Assembly: GCF_006149005.1 (NCBI RefSeq)
Contig: NZ_VBSL01000020.1
Coordinates: 28,773 to 92,772 of the forward strand
Direction of reading: 5' to 3'
DNA: 64,000 bases
Source of the DNA: Larkinella sp. C7
GTDB taxonomy: Bacteria; Bacteroidota; Bacteroidia; Cytophagales; Spirosomataceae
How positions within the stretch are numbered: the stretch's first letter is position 1; each line of letters opens with the position of its first letter. Of this stretch, positions 25,422 to 32,344 are shown piece by piece. The position numbers and the translations under genes were made by a program. The notes beneath the pieces were generated by a model. It was not told where the DNA came from. It saw only the letters and a list, made by a program, of their open reading frames with translations, and searched no databases.

Positions 25422-25972
25422 ATCGCCTGTTCCCAGAATTCTTCAATTTTTGCCAGCAACTCGTCGATTGATTCCGATACGATAAGTAATTCCCGATTTT
25501 CGGCTTTCAGGAAACCATCACTTACCATGCGGTCCATTTGTTGAAGGAGCAGATCGTAAAAACCGTTGACATTCAGAATCCCAATGGGGCCTTCGTAAAG
25601 CCGGAGCTGGCGCCAGGCCAGAATTTCGAAGAGTTCGTCGAACGTGCCATACCCGCCAGGCAGCGCAATCACCCCTTTGGCAAATTGCACCATTTTGAAC
25701 TTCCGCTCATGCATTGTTTCAACGAAGTGTAATTCGGTCAAGGTCTCGTGAGCGACTTCCAGCGCGGCCAGAAAGTTGGGAATAACGCCCGTCACCTGCC
25801 CGCCATTCGTCATCACGGCATCGGCAACCGCGCCCATCAGGCCCATGTTGCCGCCACCGTAAATGAGCCGGATTTCGCGTTCCGCAAATTTCTCGCCCAA
25901 TTCCCGGGCGACTTCTTTATAGACAGGATTCGATCCGGGGTTCGACCCGCAGTAGACGACGATGCTTTTCAT
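25418..25972 (-). CDS. LOG-family nucleotide 5'-monophosphate phosphoribohydrolase
   Basis: A 184-residue lysine-decarboxylase-fold protein of the LOG/TIGR00730 group, which releases a base (classically cytokinin) from a nucleoside monophosphate. The signature PGGYGTFDELFE is present with its catalytic Arg/Glu context, and YGGGNMGLMG forms the phosphate loop. I start at the ATG giving MKSIVVYCGSNPG; an upstream TTG-initiated extension is improbable. In bacteria these enzymes act in purine nucleotide housekeeping. It follows an unknown exported protein by 51 nt. Confidence 0.9.
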   Translation of the reverse strand: MKSIVVYCGSNPGSNPVYKEVARELGEKFAEREIRLIYGGGNMGLMGAVADAVMTNGGQVTGVIPNFLAALEVAHETLTELHFVETMHERKFKMVQFAKGVIALPGGYGTFDELFEILAWRQLRLYEGPIGILNVNGFYDLLLQQMDRMVSDGFLKAENRELLIVSESIDELLAKIEEFWEQAI

Positions 25973-26023
25973 TCCACAAAAATACGATTGTGAAACGGGA
26001 TTTCGCGTTACTTTTTCGGGCAA

Positions 26024-26803
26024 CTATTTGGTCAGGGTGTTGCTGAGCGCCCGCCAGTCGATTTTCTTCACAATTTCGCTGGCCACGTCGAGGGGCGCCT
26101 TGATCGTTACGATCATATTTTCGATCAGCGTACCGCCTTTTTTGTAGGAATAGTGGTAGAGCTTGTCTCCGCGCGGGTTTTTCTGAAGGTTATTTTTCCA
26201 GTTGCCGAGCAACACCACGGTTTCGGGCCGGGCGGCAATGCCCGCATCATTGGGTTTCAGGATGATCTGGAGGGCCAATGGAGCGCCGTCGACGGGAATG
26301 GTTTTGTAGGAAGCCGCAAATCGGTTGCTGATGGGCTCTTCGACCCGGTAATTCCCGGCATTCATTTCAACGTTGATATCCACCGTCGATTGGGCCAGAT
26401 CGGTGGTCCGGTTCGGGTCCGATTCTTTGTAAATGGAATCCGTGCTCATCACAAAGGAACGCTGTTGCTGCGTAATCGTGTCGCCGATGGCTTTGGCGCT
26501 GTCGGCCCGGGCTTTTTGCTGGTCGGCGGCCGATGCCTTCAGGAAAGATAGGTCGTAGCGATCCCCGCAGATGCGGAAAATCTTGCCGTATTCGTCGCTC
26601 AATTCCAGTTTGCCGAGCGAATGCCGTTCGTCGAACACCTGCCAGTTGCCCGCTGGCGGATTTTTACGGAACTGGTTCTGCAATTCTTTCACCACCTTTT
26701 CGTAGGCGGCAGTTTGCTGGGGCGTGGCCGGATCGCACTGCGCCCGGGTCTGATGGATACTAATAACCTGTATTACAAGGAGTATTGAGAGTAGTTTTTT
26801 CAT
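26024..26803 (-). CDS. Exported protein of unknown function
   Basis: A 259-residue protein with a signal peptide (MKKLLSILLVIQVISIH, then RAQ). The mature part has two cysteines (ACDP-type start and FRICGDR) that may form a disulfide, then a charged helical region and a beta-rich C-terminal half (LALQIILKPNDAGI, TVVLLGNWKN, GGTLIENMIVTIKAP). I recognise no domain. It sits directly upstream of the LOG hydrolase on the same strand and may share its transcript. Confidence 0.65.
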   Translation of the reverse strand: MKKLLSILLVIQVISIHQTRAQCDPATPQQTAAYEKVVKELQNQFRKNPPAGNWQVFDERHSLGKLELSDEYGKIFRICGDRYDLSFLKASAADQQKARADSAKAIGDTITQQQRSFVMSTDSIYKESDPNRTTDLAQSTVDINVEMNAGNYRVEEPISNRFAASYKTIPVDGAPLALQIILKPNDAGIAARPETVVLLGNWKNNLQKNPRGDKLYHYSYKKGGTLIENMIVTIKAPLDVASEIVKKIDWRALSNTLTK

Positions 26804-26878
26804 GGGGGTGCAAATCTAATGATTCATCCTAACAACTGGTCTGGTTCAGAAAAGTTATGAGTTGTCGGTCTCACAACA

Positions 26879-26908
26879 AAAAAGTCAGACCCGAAAGCCT
26901 GACTTTTT
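26879..26908. terminator. Bidirectional intrinsic terminator
   Basis: AAAAAGTCAG / CTGACTTTTT around a 10-nt loop, immediately downstream of the stop of the small membrane protein gene on the minus strand. Confidence 0.85.
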
Positions 26909-26926
26909 CAGCACAGAAATGATGGA

Positions 26927-27262
26927 TTAGCTGACAATCGAATCGATCAGCCAGGTTACGACGGATACCAGAATACTGAACAGCAACGCAGCGATGAATC
27001 CACTGACCTGAAAACCGCCCACCAGATAATCTGTCAGGTATACCATCAACACGTTGATGACCAGATAAAACAGCCCCAGCGTGATGATCGTGATGGGAAT
27101 GGTCAGAAAAACCAGAATGGGCTTCAAAAAGGCATTGAGCAAACCCAGTACAATGGCGACAATCAAAGCCGTGCCGAAACCGTCGACACCGACCCCAGGA
27201 ATGACATAACTGGCCACAATTACAGCGACGGCGCTGATCAGAATACGTATGATAAGACCCAT
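26927..27262 (-). CDS. Phage holin 4 superfamily / YvlD-like membrane protein
   Basis: A 111-residue protein with four hydrophobic helices filling nearly the entire length (GLIIRILISAVAVIVASYVIP, ALIVAIVLGLLNAFLKPILVF, IITLGLFYLVINVLMVYLTDY, FIAALLFSILVSVVTWLIDS). The NAFLKPIL and PGVGVDGF blocks match the DUF/phage_holin_4_2 family of small inner-membrane proteins. Despite the name, a chromosomal stand-alone copy is not evidence of a phage. ATG 27262 places the first helix at the N-terminus; a 20-codon extension is unlikely. Confidence 0.82.
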   Translation of the reverse strand: MGLIIRILISAVAVIVASYVIPGVGVDGFGTALIVAIVLGLLNAFLKPILVFLTIPITIITLGLFYLVINVLMVYLTDYLVGGFQVSGFIAALLFSILVSVVTWLIDSIVS

Positions 27263-27359
27263 AGTGCGTTTAAAGATTAAAGTTTGACGTCTAAAGTTGT
27301 ATGAAAAAATAAGCAACTCCAATCTTCAAACCGTAAACTTTTAACCATTGTTTGCCAAA

Positions 27360-27959
27360 TTATTGGGTATGTCGCTGCTGTAATACCGCAATTACCTCGT
27401 CCAGGTCAATATTTTTCTGTTCGAGCAGGATTAAATAGTGATACAGCAGGTCGGCGGCTTCGCCTTTGAACAGGTCGACGTTATCATCTTTGGCTTCGAT
27501 CACCAGCTCCACGGCCTCCTCGCCCACTTTCTGGGCAATTTTATTAACGCCTTTCTTGAAGAGCGATGCCGTGTATGATTTTTCCGTCGGATTTTGCTTC
27601 CGATGCCGGATAATTCCCTGTAAATAATTGAGAAACAATCCTTTTCCCTGATTCACTTCATCAAAACACGTATCGGCACCGGTGTGGCAGGTGGGTCCGG
27701 CGGGATGCACTTTGATGAGCAGCGTATCTCCGTCACAATCGACCAGCATCTCTTTGACGTGCAGGAAGTTACTGGACGTTTCGCCTTTGGTCCACAGGCG
27801 TTGCTTGCTGCGGCTAAAAAACGTCACGATATTTTCCTGTACGGTTTTTTCGTAGGCTTCCGCGTTCATGTAGCCCAGCATCAGTACTTTCCCGGTTTCG
27901 GCGTCCTGAATGACGGCGGGAATCAGGCCGTCGGTATTTTTTGAAAAGTCAATGTTCAT
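27360..27959 (-). CDS. hisIE: HisIE, bifunctional phosphoribosyl-AMP cyclohydrolase / phosphoribosyl-ATP pyrophosphatase
   Basis: A 199-residue cytoplasmic enzyme for histidine-biosynthesis steps 2 and 3. The N-terminal HisI domain (about 1-105) has FFSRSKQRLWTKGETS, DCDGDTLL and CHTGADTC, which carry the Zn and Mg ligands. The C-terminal HisE domain (about 110-199) has KVGEEAVELVIEA and the GEAADLLYHYLILL helix. The fusion is common in Bacteroidota. It is the last gene of the his operon seen here, 19 nt after hisF. Confidence 0.96.
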   Translation of the reverse strand: MNIDFSKNTDGLIPAVIQDAETGKVLMLGYMNAEAYEKTVQENIVTFFSRSKQRLWTKGETSSNFLHVKEMLVDCDGDTLLIKVHPAGPTCHTGADTCFDEVNQGKGLFLNYLQGIIRHRKQNPTEKSYTASLFKKGVNKIAQKVGEEAVELVIEAKDDNVDLFKGEAADLLYHYLILLEQKNIDLDEVIAVLQQRHTQ

Positions 27960-27978
27960 AATTTTAGTAATTCTAACC

Positions 27979-28740
27979 TTAAGCTGTCGTTCGCATCGGA
28001 ATTCCCTGCTGGCTCAAAAACCGTTTCAAAGCCGGTATTTCGATTTCTTTGAAGTGAAAAATACTGGCGGCCAAGCCCGCATCGGCTTTGCCGGTTGTGA
28101 ACACATCCACAAAATGCGCCATCGATCCGGCTCCACCCGACGCAATGACGGGAATGTTGGCCGCGCCCGAAATCCGGGCCGTCAGCTCAATGGCAAAACC
28201 GGCTTTGGTTCCGTCAGTGTCCATCGACGTCAGCAGGATTTCGCCCGCACCCCGGTTTTCGATTTCCTTCGCCCAGGCCAGGGTTCGCAGTTCTGTCGGC
28301 CGGCGACCACCGTGCGTATGCACAATGTGCTCCCCATCCACAAACCGGGTGTCAATGGCGACCACAATACACTGACTGCCAAACTCCTGCGCCAGTTCAT
28401 CGACCAGATCCGGATTCCGAACCGCCGACGAGTTGATCGAAATTTTGTCGGCTCCGGCGTTGAGCAGGGCCGAAACGTCGGCAATGGATGAAATACCGCC
28501 CCCGACCGTAAACGGAATGTTGACGGTATGCGCCACCTTCCGAACCAGCTCGATCAGTGTTTTCCGTTCATCGACCGTGGCCGTAATATCCAGAAAAACC
28601 AGTTCGTCGGCCCCTTCACGGGCGTAGATCGCGCCCAGTTCCACCGGGTCGCCCGCGTCGCGCAGGTTGACGAAATTGGTTCCTTTCACCGTCCGCCCGT
28701 CTTTGATGTCGAGGCAGGGAATGATGCGTTTTGTGAGCAT
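27979..28740 (-). CDS. hisF: HisF, imidazole glycerol phosphate synthase cyclase subunit
   Basis: A 253-residue TIM barrel that, with HisH, converts PRFAR plus ammonia to imidazole glycerol phosphate and AICAR. Catalytic Asp residues lie in [14 protein letters not shown] (near residue 11) and in [14 protein letters not shown] (near 130). Phosphate-binding loops VGGGI and ASGGAGS are intact. It is separated from hisA by a 110-nt gap that is almost completely a long inverted repeat. Confidence 0.97.
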   Translation of the reverse strand: MLTKRIIPCLDIKDGRTVKGTNFVNLRDAGDPVELGAIYAREGADELVFLDITATVDERKTLIELVRKVAHTVNIPFTVGGGISSIADVSALLNAGADKISINSSAVRNPDLVDELAQEFGSQCIVVAIDTRFVDGEHIVHTHGGRRPTELRTLAWAKEIENRGAGEILLTSMDTDGTKAGFAIELTARISGAANIPVIASGGAGSMAHFVDVFTTGKADAGLAASIFHFKEIEIPALKRFLSQQGIPMRTTA

Positions 28741-28753
28741 AATTGAGGGACTT

Positions 28754-28848
28754 GTTTCGCGGAGTTGAGCAGAGAAGAACAGAGTTAAGCGAAGTCTATT
28801 ATAAATTTCTCTGCTTAACTCTTTTTACTCCGCTCAACTCCGCGAAAC
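28754..28848. repeat. Long inverted repeat, TTTCGCGGAGTTGAGC family (copy 2), inside the his operon
   Basis: Arms of 40 nt (28754-28793, 28809-28848) with a short AT-rich loop. The first 16-17 nt of the arms are perfect. It fills the hisA-hisF gap; the right arm ends two bases from the hisA stop. Same family as the copy at 23320-23414. No U-tract on the minus strand. Confidence 0.85.
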
Positions 28849-28850
28849 AA

Positions 28851-29570
28851 CTATTTTAAAAACATCGATAACTCCTTCAACGTAACCCGGCCTTCGTAGA
28901 TCGCTTTGCCAACAATGACGCCGAACAGGTTCATGTCGGCCAGTACTTCCAGATCCGACATGCCACTGACGCCCCCGCTGGCAATGATGTTCAAATCGGG
29001 AAAACGGTCCTGCAAATTCCGGTACAGGTCGAACGAGGGGCCTTCCAGCAAACCATCTTTGGCCACGTCGGTGCTAATGATGTATTTGACGCCTTTTTCC
29101 ACATACTTTTCCACAAAATCATACACCCAGACCTGCGTATCCTCTTCCCAGCCGCTGACGGCAATTTTCTCGTTCTTCGCATCCGCGCCCAGAATAATTG
29201 TTTCCGGACCAAACTGCGACAGCCATTTTTCGAAAACGTCCGGTTTTTTGACGGCAATGCTTCCGCCTGTCACCTGTTTGGCACCACATTCAAAAACCAT
29301 CCGCAAATCCTCGTCGGATTGCACGCCACCGCCGAAGTCGATGTGCAGGCGGGTTTTGGCGGCAATCAATTCCAGCACTTTCCAGTTGACGACGCGTTTT
29401 TCCTTCGCACCGTCGAGATCGACCAGATGCAAACGGGTTAAACCGGCGTCTTCAAACTGCTGCGCCACTTCGAGTGGCCGGGCATTGTATTCTTTTTTCT
29501 GGTTGTAATCGCCCTGCGTCAGCCGGACGGCTTTGCCTTCAATCAGGTCGATGGCGGGTATAATGTGCAT
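28851..29570 (-). CDS. hisA: HisA, ProFAR isomerase
   Basis: A 239-residue TIM barrel that isomerises ProFAR to PRFAR (histidine step 4). Catalytic Asp is in IIPAIDLIEGKAVRL (near residue 8) and the partner Asp in IISTDVAKDGLLEG. Phosphate-binding GGGV and ASGGVSG loops are present. The ATG at 29570 is preferred over a TTG three codons earlier. The repeat before it begins only two bases upstream of the start codon, so the translation initiation region lies in a stem. Confidence 0.97.
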   Translation of the reverse strand: MHIIPAIDLIEGKAVRLTQGDYNQKKEYNARPLEVAQQFEDAGLTRLHLVDLDGAKEKRVVNWKVLELIAAKTRLHIDFGGGVQSDEDLRMVFECGAKQVTGGSIAVKKPDVFEKWLSQFGPETIILGADAKNEKIAVSGWEEDTQVWVYDFVEKYVEKGVKYIISTDVAKDGLLEGPSFDLYRNLQDRFPDLNIIASGGVSGMSDLEVLADMNLFGVIVGKAIYEGRVTLKELSMFLK

Positions 29571-29572
29571 AA

Positions 29573-29656
29573 TAGACAAGAGAGTTGAGACAAGAGAGGA
29601 TAGACAAAAATGATGAGAATAAAGTCTCTATTCTCTTGTCTAACTTCTCTGGTCTA
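29573..29656. repeat. Long inverted repeat, AGACAAGAGAG family, filling the hisH-hisA junction
   Basis: Imperfect 32-nt arms (29573-29604 and 29625-29656). The arms carry two versions of the word GAGACAAGAGAG. The right arm reaches into the last five codons of hisH, and the left arm begins next to the hisA start. Related copies are at 3775, 32272 and 53774. Confidence 0.8.
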
Positions 29657-30239
29657 CATCCAAAAAATTCTCCAAAATTCGCTGACCGACGTTTCCGCTG
29701 ATTTCGGCGTGAAACTGGGCAGCATAAAAATTATCCCGGTGCAACATGGCGCTGAACGGACTGACATAGTCGCAGACCGCGATGGTTTCCGGGCAAACGT
29801 CGGCGCAGTAGCTGTGGACAAAATAGACATACGGATTTTCAGCTAATCCTTCGGTTAGCGGCCCCTGCATCGTGGTCAGGTTGTTCCAGCCCGTGTGCGG
29901 CACTTTGAAACCGGGTGTGGCCGGAAACCGCCGGACATCGACATCAAAAACGCCCATGCAGGTCGTGTTACCCTCTTCGGAATACCGGCAGAGCAGTTGC
30001 ATCCCCACGCAGGTTCCCAAAACCGGTTGCTTCAGCGACGGAATGACTTTGTCCAGCCCCCGCTGCCGTAAGTAGGCCATGGCCGTACTGGCTTCGCCTA
30101 CGCCGGGAAAGATCACCTTGTCGGCCGAGCGAATTTCGGCTTCGTCGTCGGTCAGCAGGTAACTGGCGCCGATGCGCTCCAGGGCGTACATGACCGACTG
30201 CACGTTGCCTGCGTTGTATTTGATAATGACGGTTTTCAT
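29640..30239 (-). CDS. hisH: HisH, imidazole glycerol phosphate synthase glutaminase subunit
   Basis: A 199-residue class I glutamine amidotransferase supplying ammonia to HisF. The nucleophile is in GTCVGMQLL, preceded by the oxyanion strand; the His-Glu pair is in AAQFHAEIS, where most family members have FHPEKS. The PGVGEAS loop is normal. It is the first structural gene of the operon, and its ATG lies only seven bases after an attenuator-type terminator. The last codons lie inside a palindromic repeat, so the C-terminal DQRS may be repeat-derived. Confidence 0.95.
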   Translation of the reverse strand: MKTVIIKYNAGNVQSVMYALERIGASYLLTDDEAEIRSADKVIFPGVGEASTAMAYLRQRGLDKVIPSLKQPVLGTCVGMQLLCRYSEEGNTTCMGVFDVDVRRFPATPGFKVPHTGWNNLTTMQGPLTEGLAENPYVYFVHSYCADVCPETIAVCDYVSPFSAMLHRDNFYAAQFHAEISGNVGQRILENFLDVDQRS

Positions 30240-30245
30240 AACAAA

Positions 30246-30273
30246 AAACCCGGCTCGTGGCAGAACCGGGTTT
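30246..30273 (-). terminator. Attenuator terminator of the his operon
   Basis: On the minus strand a 10-bp stem (AAACCCGGTT / AGCCGGGTTT, one G-U pair) with an 8-nt loop is followed by a T-run ending seven bases before the hisH ATG. Part of its left arm and loop (30259-30266) can instead pair with GGCAGAAC at 30320-30327, just after the leader-peptide stop. The two structures exclude each other. Confidence 0.85.
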
Positions 30274-30330
30274 GGTATCGGGAATTCGTTGTTTCTTGTT
30301 CAACCCCAAAAACGCATCCGTTCTGCCGTG

Positions 30331-30378
30331 CTAACAGACAGAATGATGATGGTTGCGAAAGGCTTTTGCGGGATTCAT
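30331..30378 (-). CDS. hisL: His leader peptide with three consecutive His codons
   Basis: A 15-codon frame encoding MNPAKAFRNHHHSVC, ending in TAG. Three adjacent CAT histidine codons sit five codons before the stop. It lies directly downstream of a good promoter and upstream of mutually exclusive antiterminator and terminator hairpins, the classical design of a translation-coupled his attenuator. A ribosome stalled at the His codons would leave GGCAGAAC (30320-30327) free to form the antiterminator; a ribosome at the stop codon would cover it and allow termination. Function is inferred from architecture; homology to the enterobacterial peptide is not claimed. Confidence 0.85.
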   Translation of the reverse strand: MNPAKAFRNHHHSVC

Positions 30379-30382
30379 GGGA

Positions 30383-30413
30383 CAAATGTAAACCGGCTGA
30401 TGCTAAATTCAAA
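30383..30413 (-). promoter_or_regulatory. Bacteroidota-type promoter of the his operon
   Basis: On the minus strand TTTG is followed after 19 nt by TACATTTG, an exact match to the -33 TTTG / -7 TAnnTTTG pattern. The -7 box ends four bases before the leader ATG, so the leader mRNA would have almost no 5' untranslated region. Confidence 0.7.
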
Positions 30414-30414
30414 A

Positions 30415-31083
30415 TTACTTGCAGGCTGCCAAAATCTCACCAGCCAGTTTCTTCGCCAATTCTTGATTGGCTTTTACATCCGTACCAACGGAAGAAATCA
30501 CCTTGAATGTTGTCCGATCCTTCAGCACGACCAGTTGGCTACCCGCTATATCCCAGGCTGCGGCATCCCCCACGCCGGTTATGGTTTCGTAACCTTGCGT
30601 ATTCAGTACGGTATTCCCAACGGCGTTGCCTGTGGCCTGATCGGCGGTAGAAATCCCCTTCTCCTTGAGTTTTTTATCAATCAACGCTGCGGCCTGTTGT
30701 TTTTCGGCTTCCGTGGCGGTGCGATAAAAGTTTTTGAAATACTTGACCGGCTCCGGATAACGCTTGCTATCCACTTCGTTGATCCAGCACAAACCGATTC
30801 TGTTATGATCCGGAACGTCCATTTCTCGCCCCGCAACGGTCATTTTACGGGTTCGGCCACTTTTCCAGACATACTCGTAGGTATCTCGTTTGGCATATTT
30901 GGGATCGGATTTGCGATACTTCAATTCCGCTTTCGACAGATCACCCTTATAATACTTTTGAATTGCTGCGAGCGGCAGTAACTGATCCATTTTAGTCTGA
31001 TACCCCAGAATACAATCCTGAGCATAACTACGGAATCCACCGATAAAACCGGTCAAAATAATAACAAGGAGTGCTTTTTTCAC
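30415..31083 (-). CDS. Exported protein of unknown function
   Basis: A 222-residue protein with a signal peptide (MKKALLVIILTGFIGG, cleavage near SYAQ). The mature part is rich in Lys and Tyr (YKGDLSKAELKYRKSDPKYAKR) and has four Cys, including CILG and a final AACK, that may form disulfides. A C-terminal stretch (AWDIAGSQLVVLKDRTTFKVI) looks like a beta hairpin. No family recognised. The his promoter begins at its stop codon, so any readthrough would enter the his leader. Confidence 0.65.
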   Translation of the reverse strand: MKKALLVIILTGFIGGFRSYAQDCILGYQTKMDQLLPLAAIQKYYKGDLSKAELKYRKSDPKYAKRDTYEYVWKSGRTRKMTVAGREMDVPDHNRIGLCWINEVDSKRYPEPVKYFKNFYRTATEAEKQQAAALIDKKLKEKGISTADQATGNAVGNTVLNTQGYETITGVGDAAAWDIAGSQLVVLKDRTTFKVISSVGTDVKANQELAKKLAGEILAACK

Positions 31084-31237
31084 GCTTTACCGTGTTCGGA
31101 TTGGTTTAGGAGTTGATACGCTGATCCGAATTGTAAATATGTCAATTTAGGTCTAATTAACCTCCCGATTTTTCCTTTTTACTTCTCACCCGAACCTGTT
31201 TTTTGCCGACTGGGGCCATTCATGATCAATCCACTGG

Positions 31238-32164
31238 CTAAAACAAACTTCCCTGCACAACCTCCGGCCGAATGGTTGGTTCCTGTAAATTCAGTCCGCA
31301 AACCGCATTGAGTTTCCGAATCCAGTAGCGAATCAGTTCGGGCGCAGTGTCGTTGTCGCCCCCGCCGTGGATGAAAAGGTAGGCTGTTTGCAAGCCATTT
31401 TGAAACCAGGTTTTCAATCGCTCCACCCAGGCGTCGGCGCGTTCGTAATCGGTCGGATGGCCTTCGTTAGCCACAAACCGCAACACCAGCCTCGGGCTGG
31501 TCAGGCTCATGTGCATGACATCACGCCGACCGGCTACGTCCGTGATCACCAGATCGCGGTGGAGCACGTGCAGCCGTTCGAGTGTCCGCTGCCAGATCGC
31601 CGGTTTGGCAAACCAGTCGGGATGCCGGAACTCGACGGCGACTTCCAGATCGTCGGGCAGGTTTTTCAGGTAGGTTTCCAGAACCGGCCATTTTTCCGGC
31701 CCGAAGGTGGGCGGCAGTTGCAGAAACGTCGTTCCCAGAAATTCCTCCAGACTCAAAACCGCATTGACAAACTCTTCGGTCAGCGATTCAGCCGCCACCA
31801 GGGCGCGGTCGTGGCTGATGGCCTGCGGAAATTTCGGGCAATACACAAACCGGGGCCGAATCGGCGAGCCAGCGGCTTCTGTTTTCCACTTTTCAATCAT
31901 GCCCGGCGTCGGACTGTGGTAATGGGTGCTGTTCAGCTCGATGGTGTTAAACTGCCGGGTATAATGGTACAGAAAATCCCGTTCTTTGGTTTGCGAGGGG
32001 TAAATCCGGCCCACGTAGTTTTTATTGGCCCAGATCGGTCCGCCGATGTACACTTCCGGAACCGCCGTCGGCTCGACCTTGTCCCAAATCGTCTGGTTGA
32101 ACGGCGAATCGGGCGGCAACGTGAAGTCGACCCGGTCGACGGAAGGCAGTTTTCCAAAGTCCAT
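31238..32164 (-). CDS. DUF72 family protein (YecE-like)
   Basis: A 308-residue TIM-barrel-like protein of the DUF72/YecE family. Features seen: VYIGGPIWANKNYVGRIYPSQTK near the start, FNTIELNSTHYHSP, FVYCPKFPQAISHDR, LGTTFLQLPPTFGP, VAVEFRHPDWF and the late AYLFIHGGGDNDTAPE. The family is widespread and of unknown activity. I start at ATG 32164; a TTG 13 codons upstream adds nothing family-like. It is divergent from valS. Confidence 0.88.
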   Translation of the reverse strand: MDFGKLPSVDRVDFTLPPDSPFNQTIWDKVEPTAVPEVYIGGPIWANKNYVGRIYPSQTKERDFLYHYTRQFNTIELNSTHYHSPTPGMIEKWKTEAAGSPIRPRFVYCPKFPQAISHDRALVAAESLTEEFVNAVLSLEEFLGTTFLQLPPTFGPEKWPVLETYLKNLPDDLEVAVEFRHPDWFAKPAIWQRTLERLHVLHRDLVITDVAGRRDVMHMSLTSPRLVLRFVANEGHPTDYERADAWVERLKTWFQNGLQTAYLFIHGGGDNDTAPELIRYWIRKLNAVCGLNLQEPTIRPEVVQGSLF

Positions 32165-32271
32165 GCGTGTAAAGAGATGGTCGTTTGAACGTAAAACTAG
32201 CAAACTCGGTATTTCGTTTTCGCGCCCGTTCTGAATTGACTAATTTTGGGGAGAAAAAGACAAGAGAGCGG

Positions 32272-32323
32272 AGACAAGAGAGTAAAGAGTTATCCAAAGT
32301 GGAAAGTCTTTACTCTCTTGTCT
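32272..32323. repeat. Inverted repeat, AGACAAGAGAG family
   Basis: Perfect 16-nt arms (32272-32287 and 32308-32323) with a 20-nt loop, preceded by another copy of AGACAAGAGAG at 32258-32268, so the arm word is tandemly repeated. It lies between the DUF72/valS promoter region and the valS start, probably in the valS leader. Confidence 0.8.
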
Positions 32324-32344
32324 AGCCTCTCACATCTCATTGAC

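Noticed and set aside
26927..27262. Prophage signal from a holin-family protein
   Set aside because: No other phage genes nearby; the family is common as a chromosomal membrane protein.
27268..27350. Possible extra member of the long palindrome class (AAAGTTTGACGTCTAAAG region)
   Set aside because: Arms pair only weakly and would need several gaps; not convincing.
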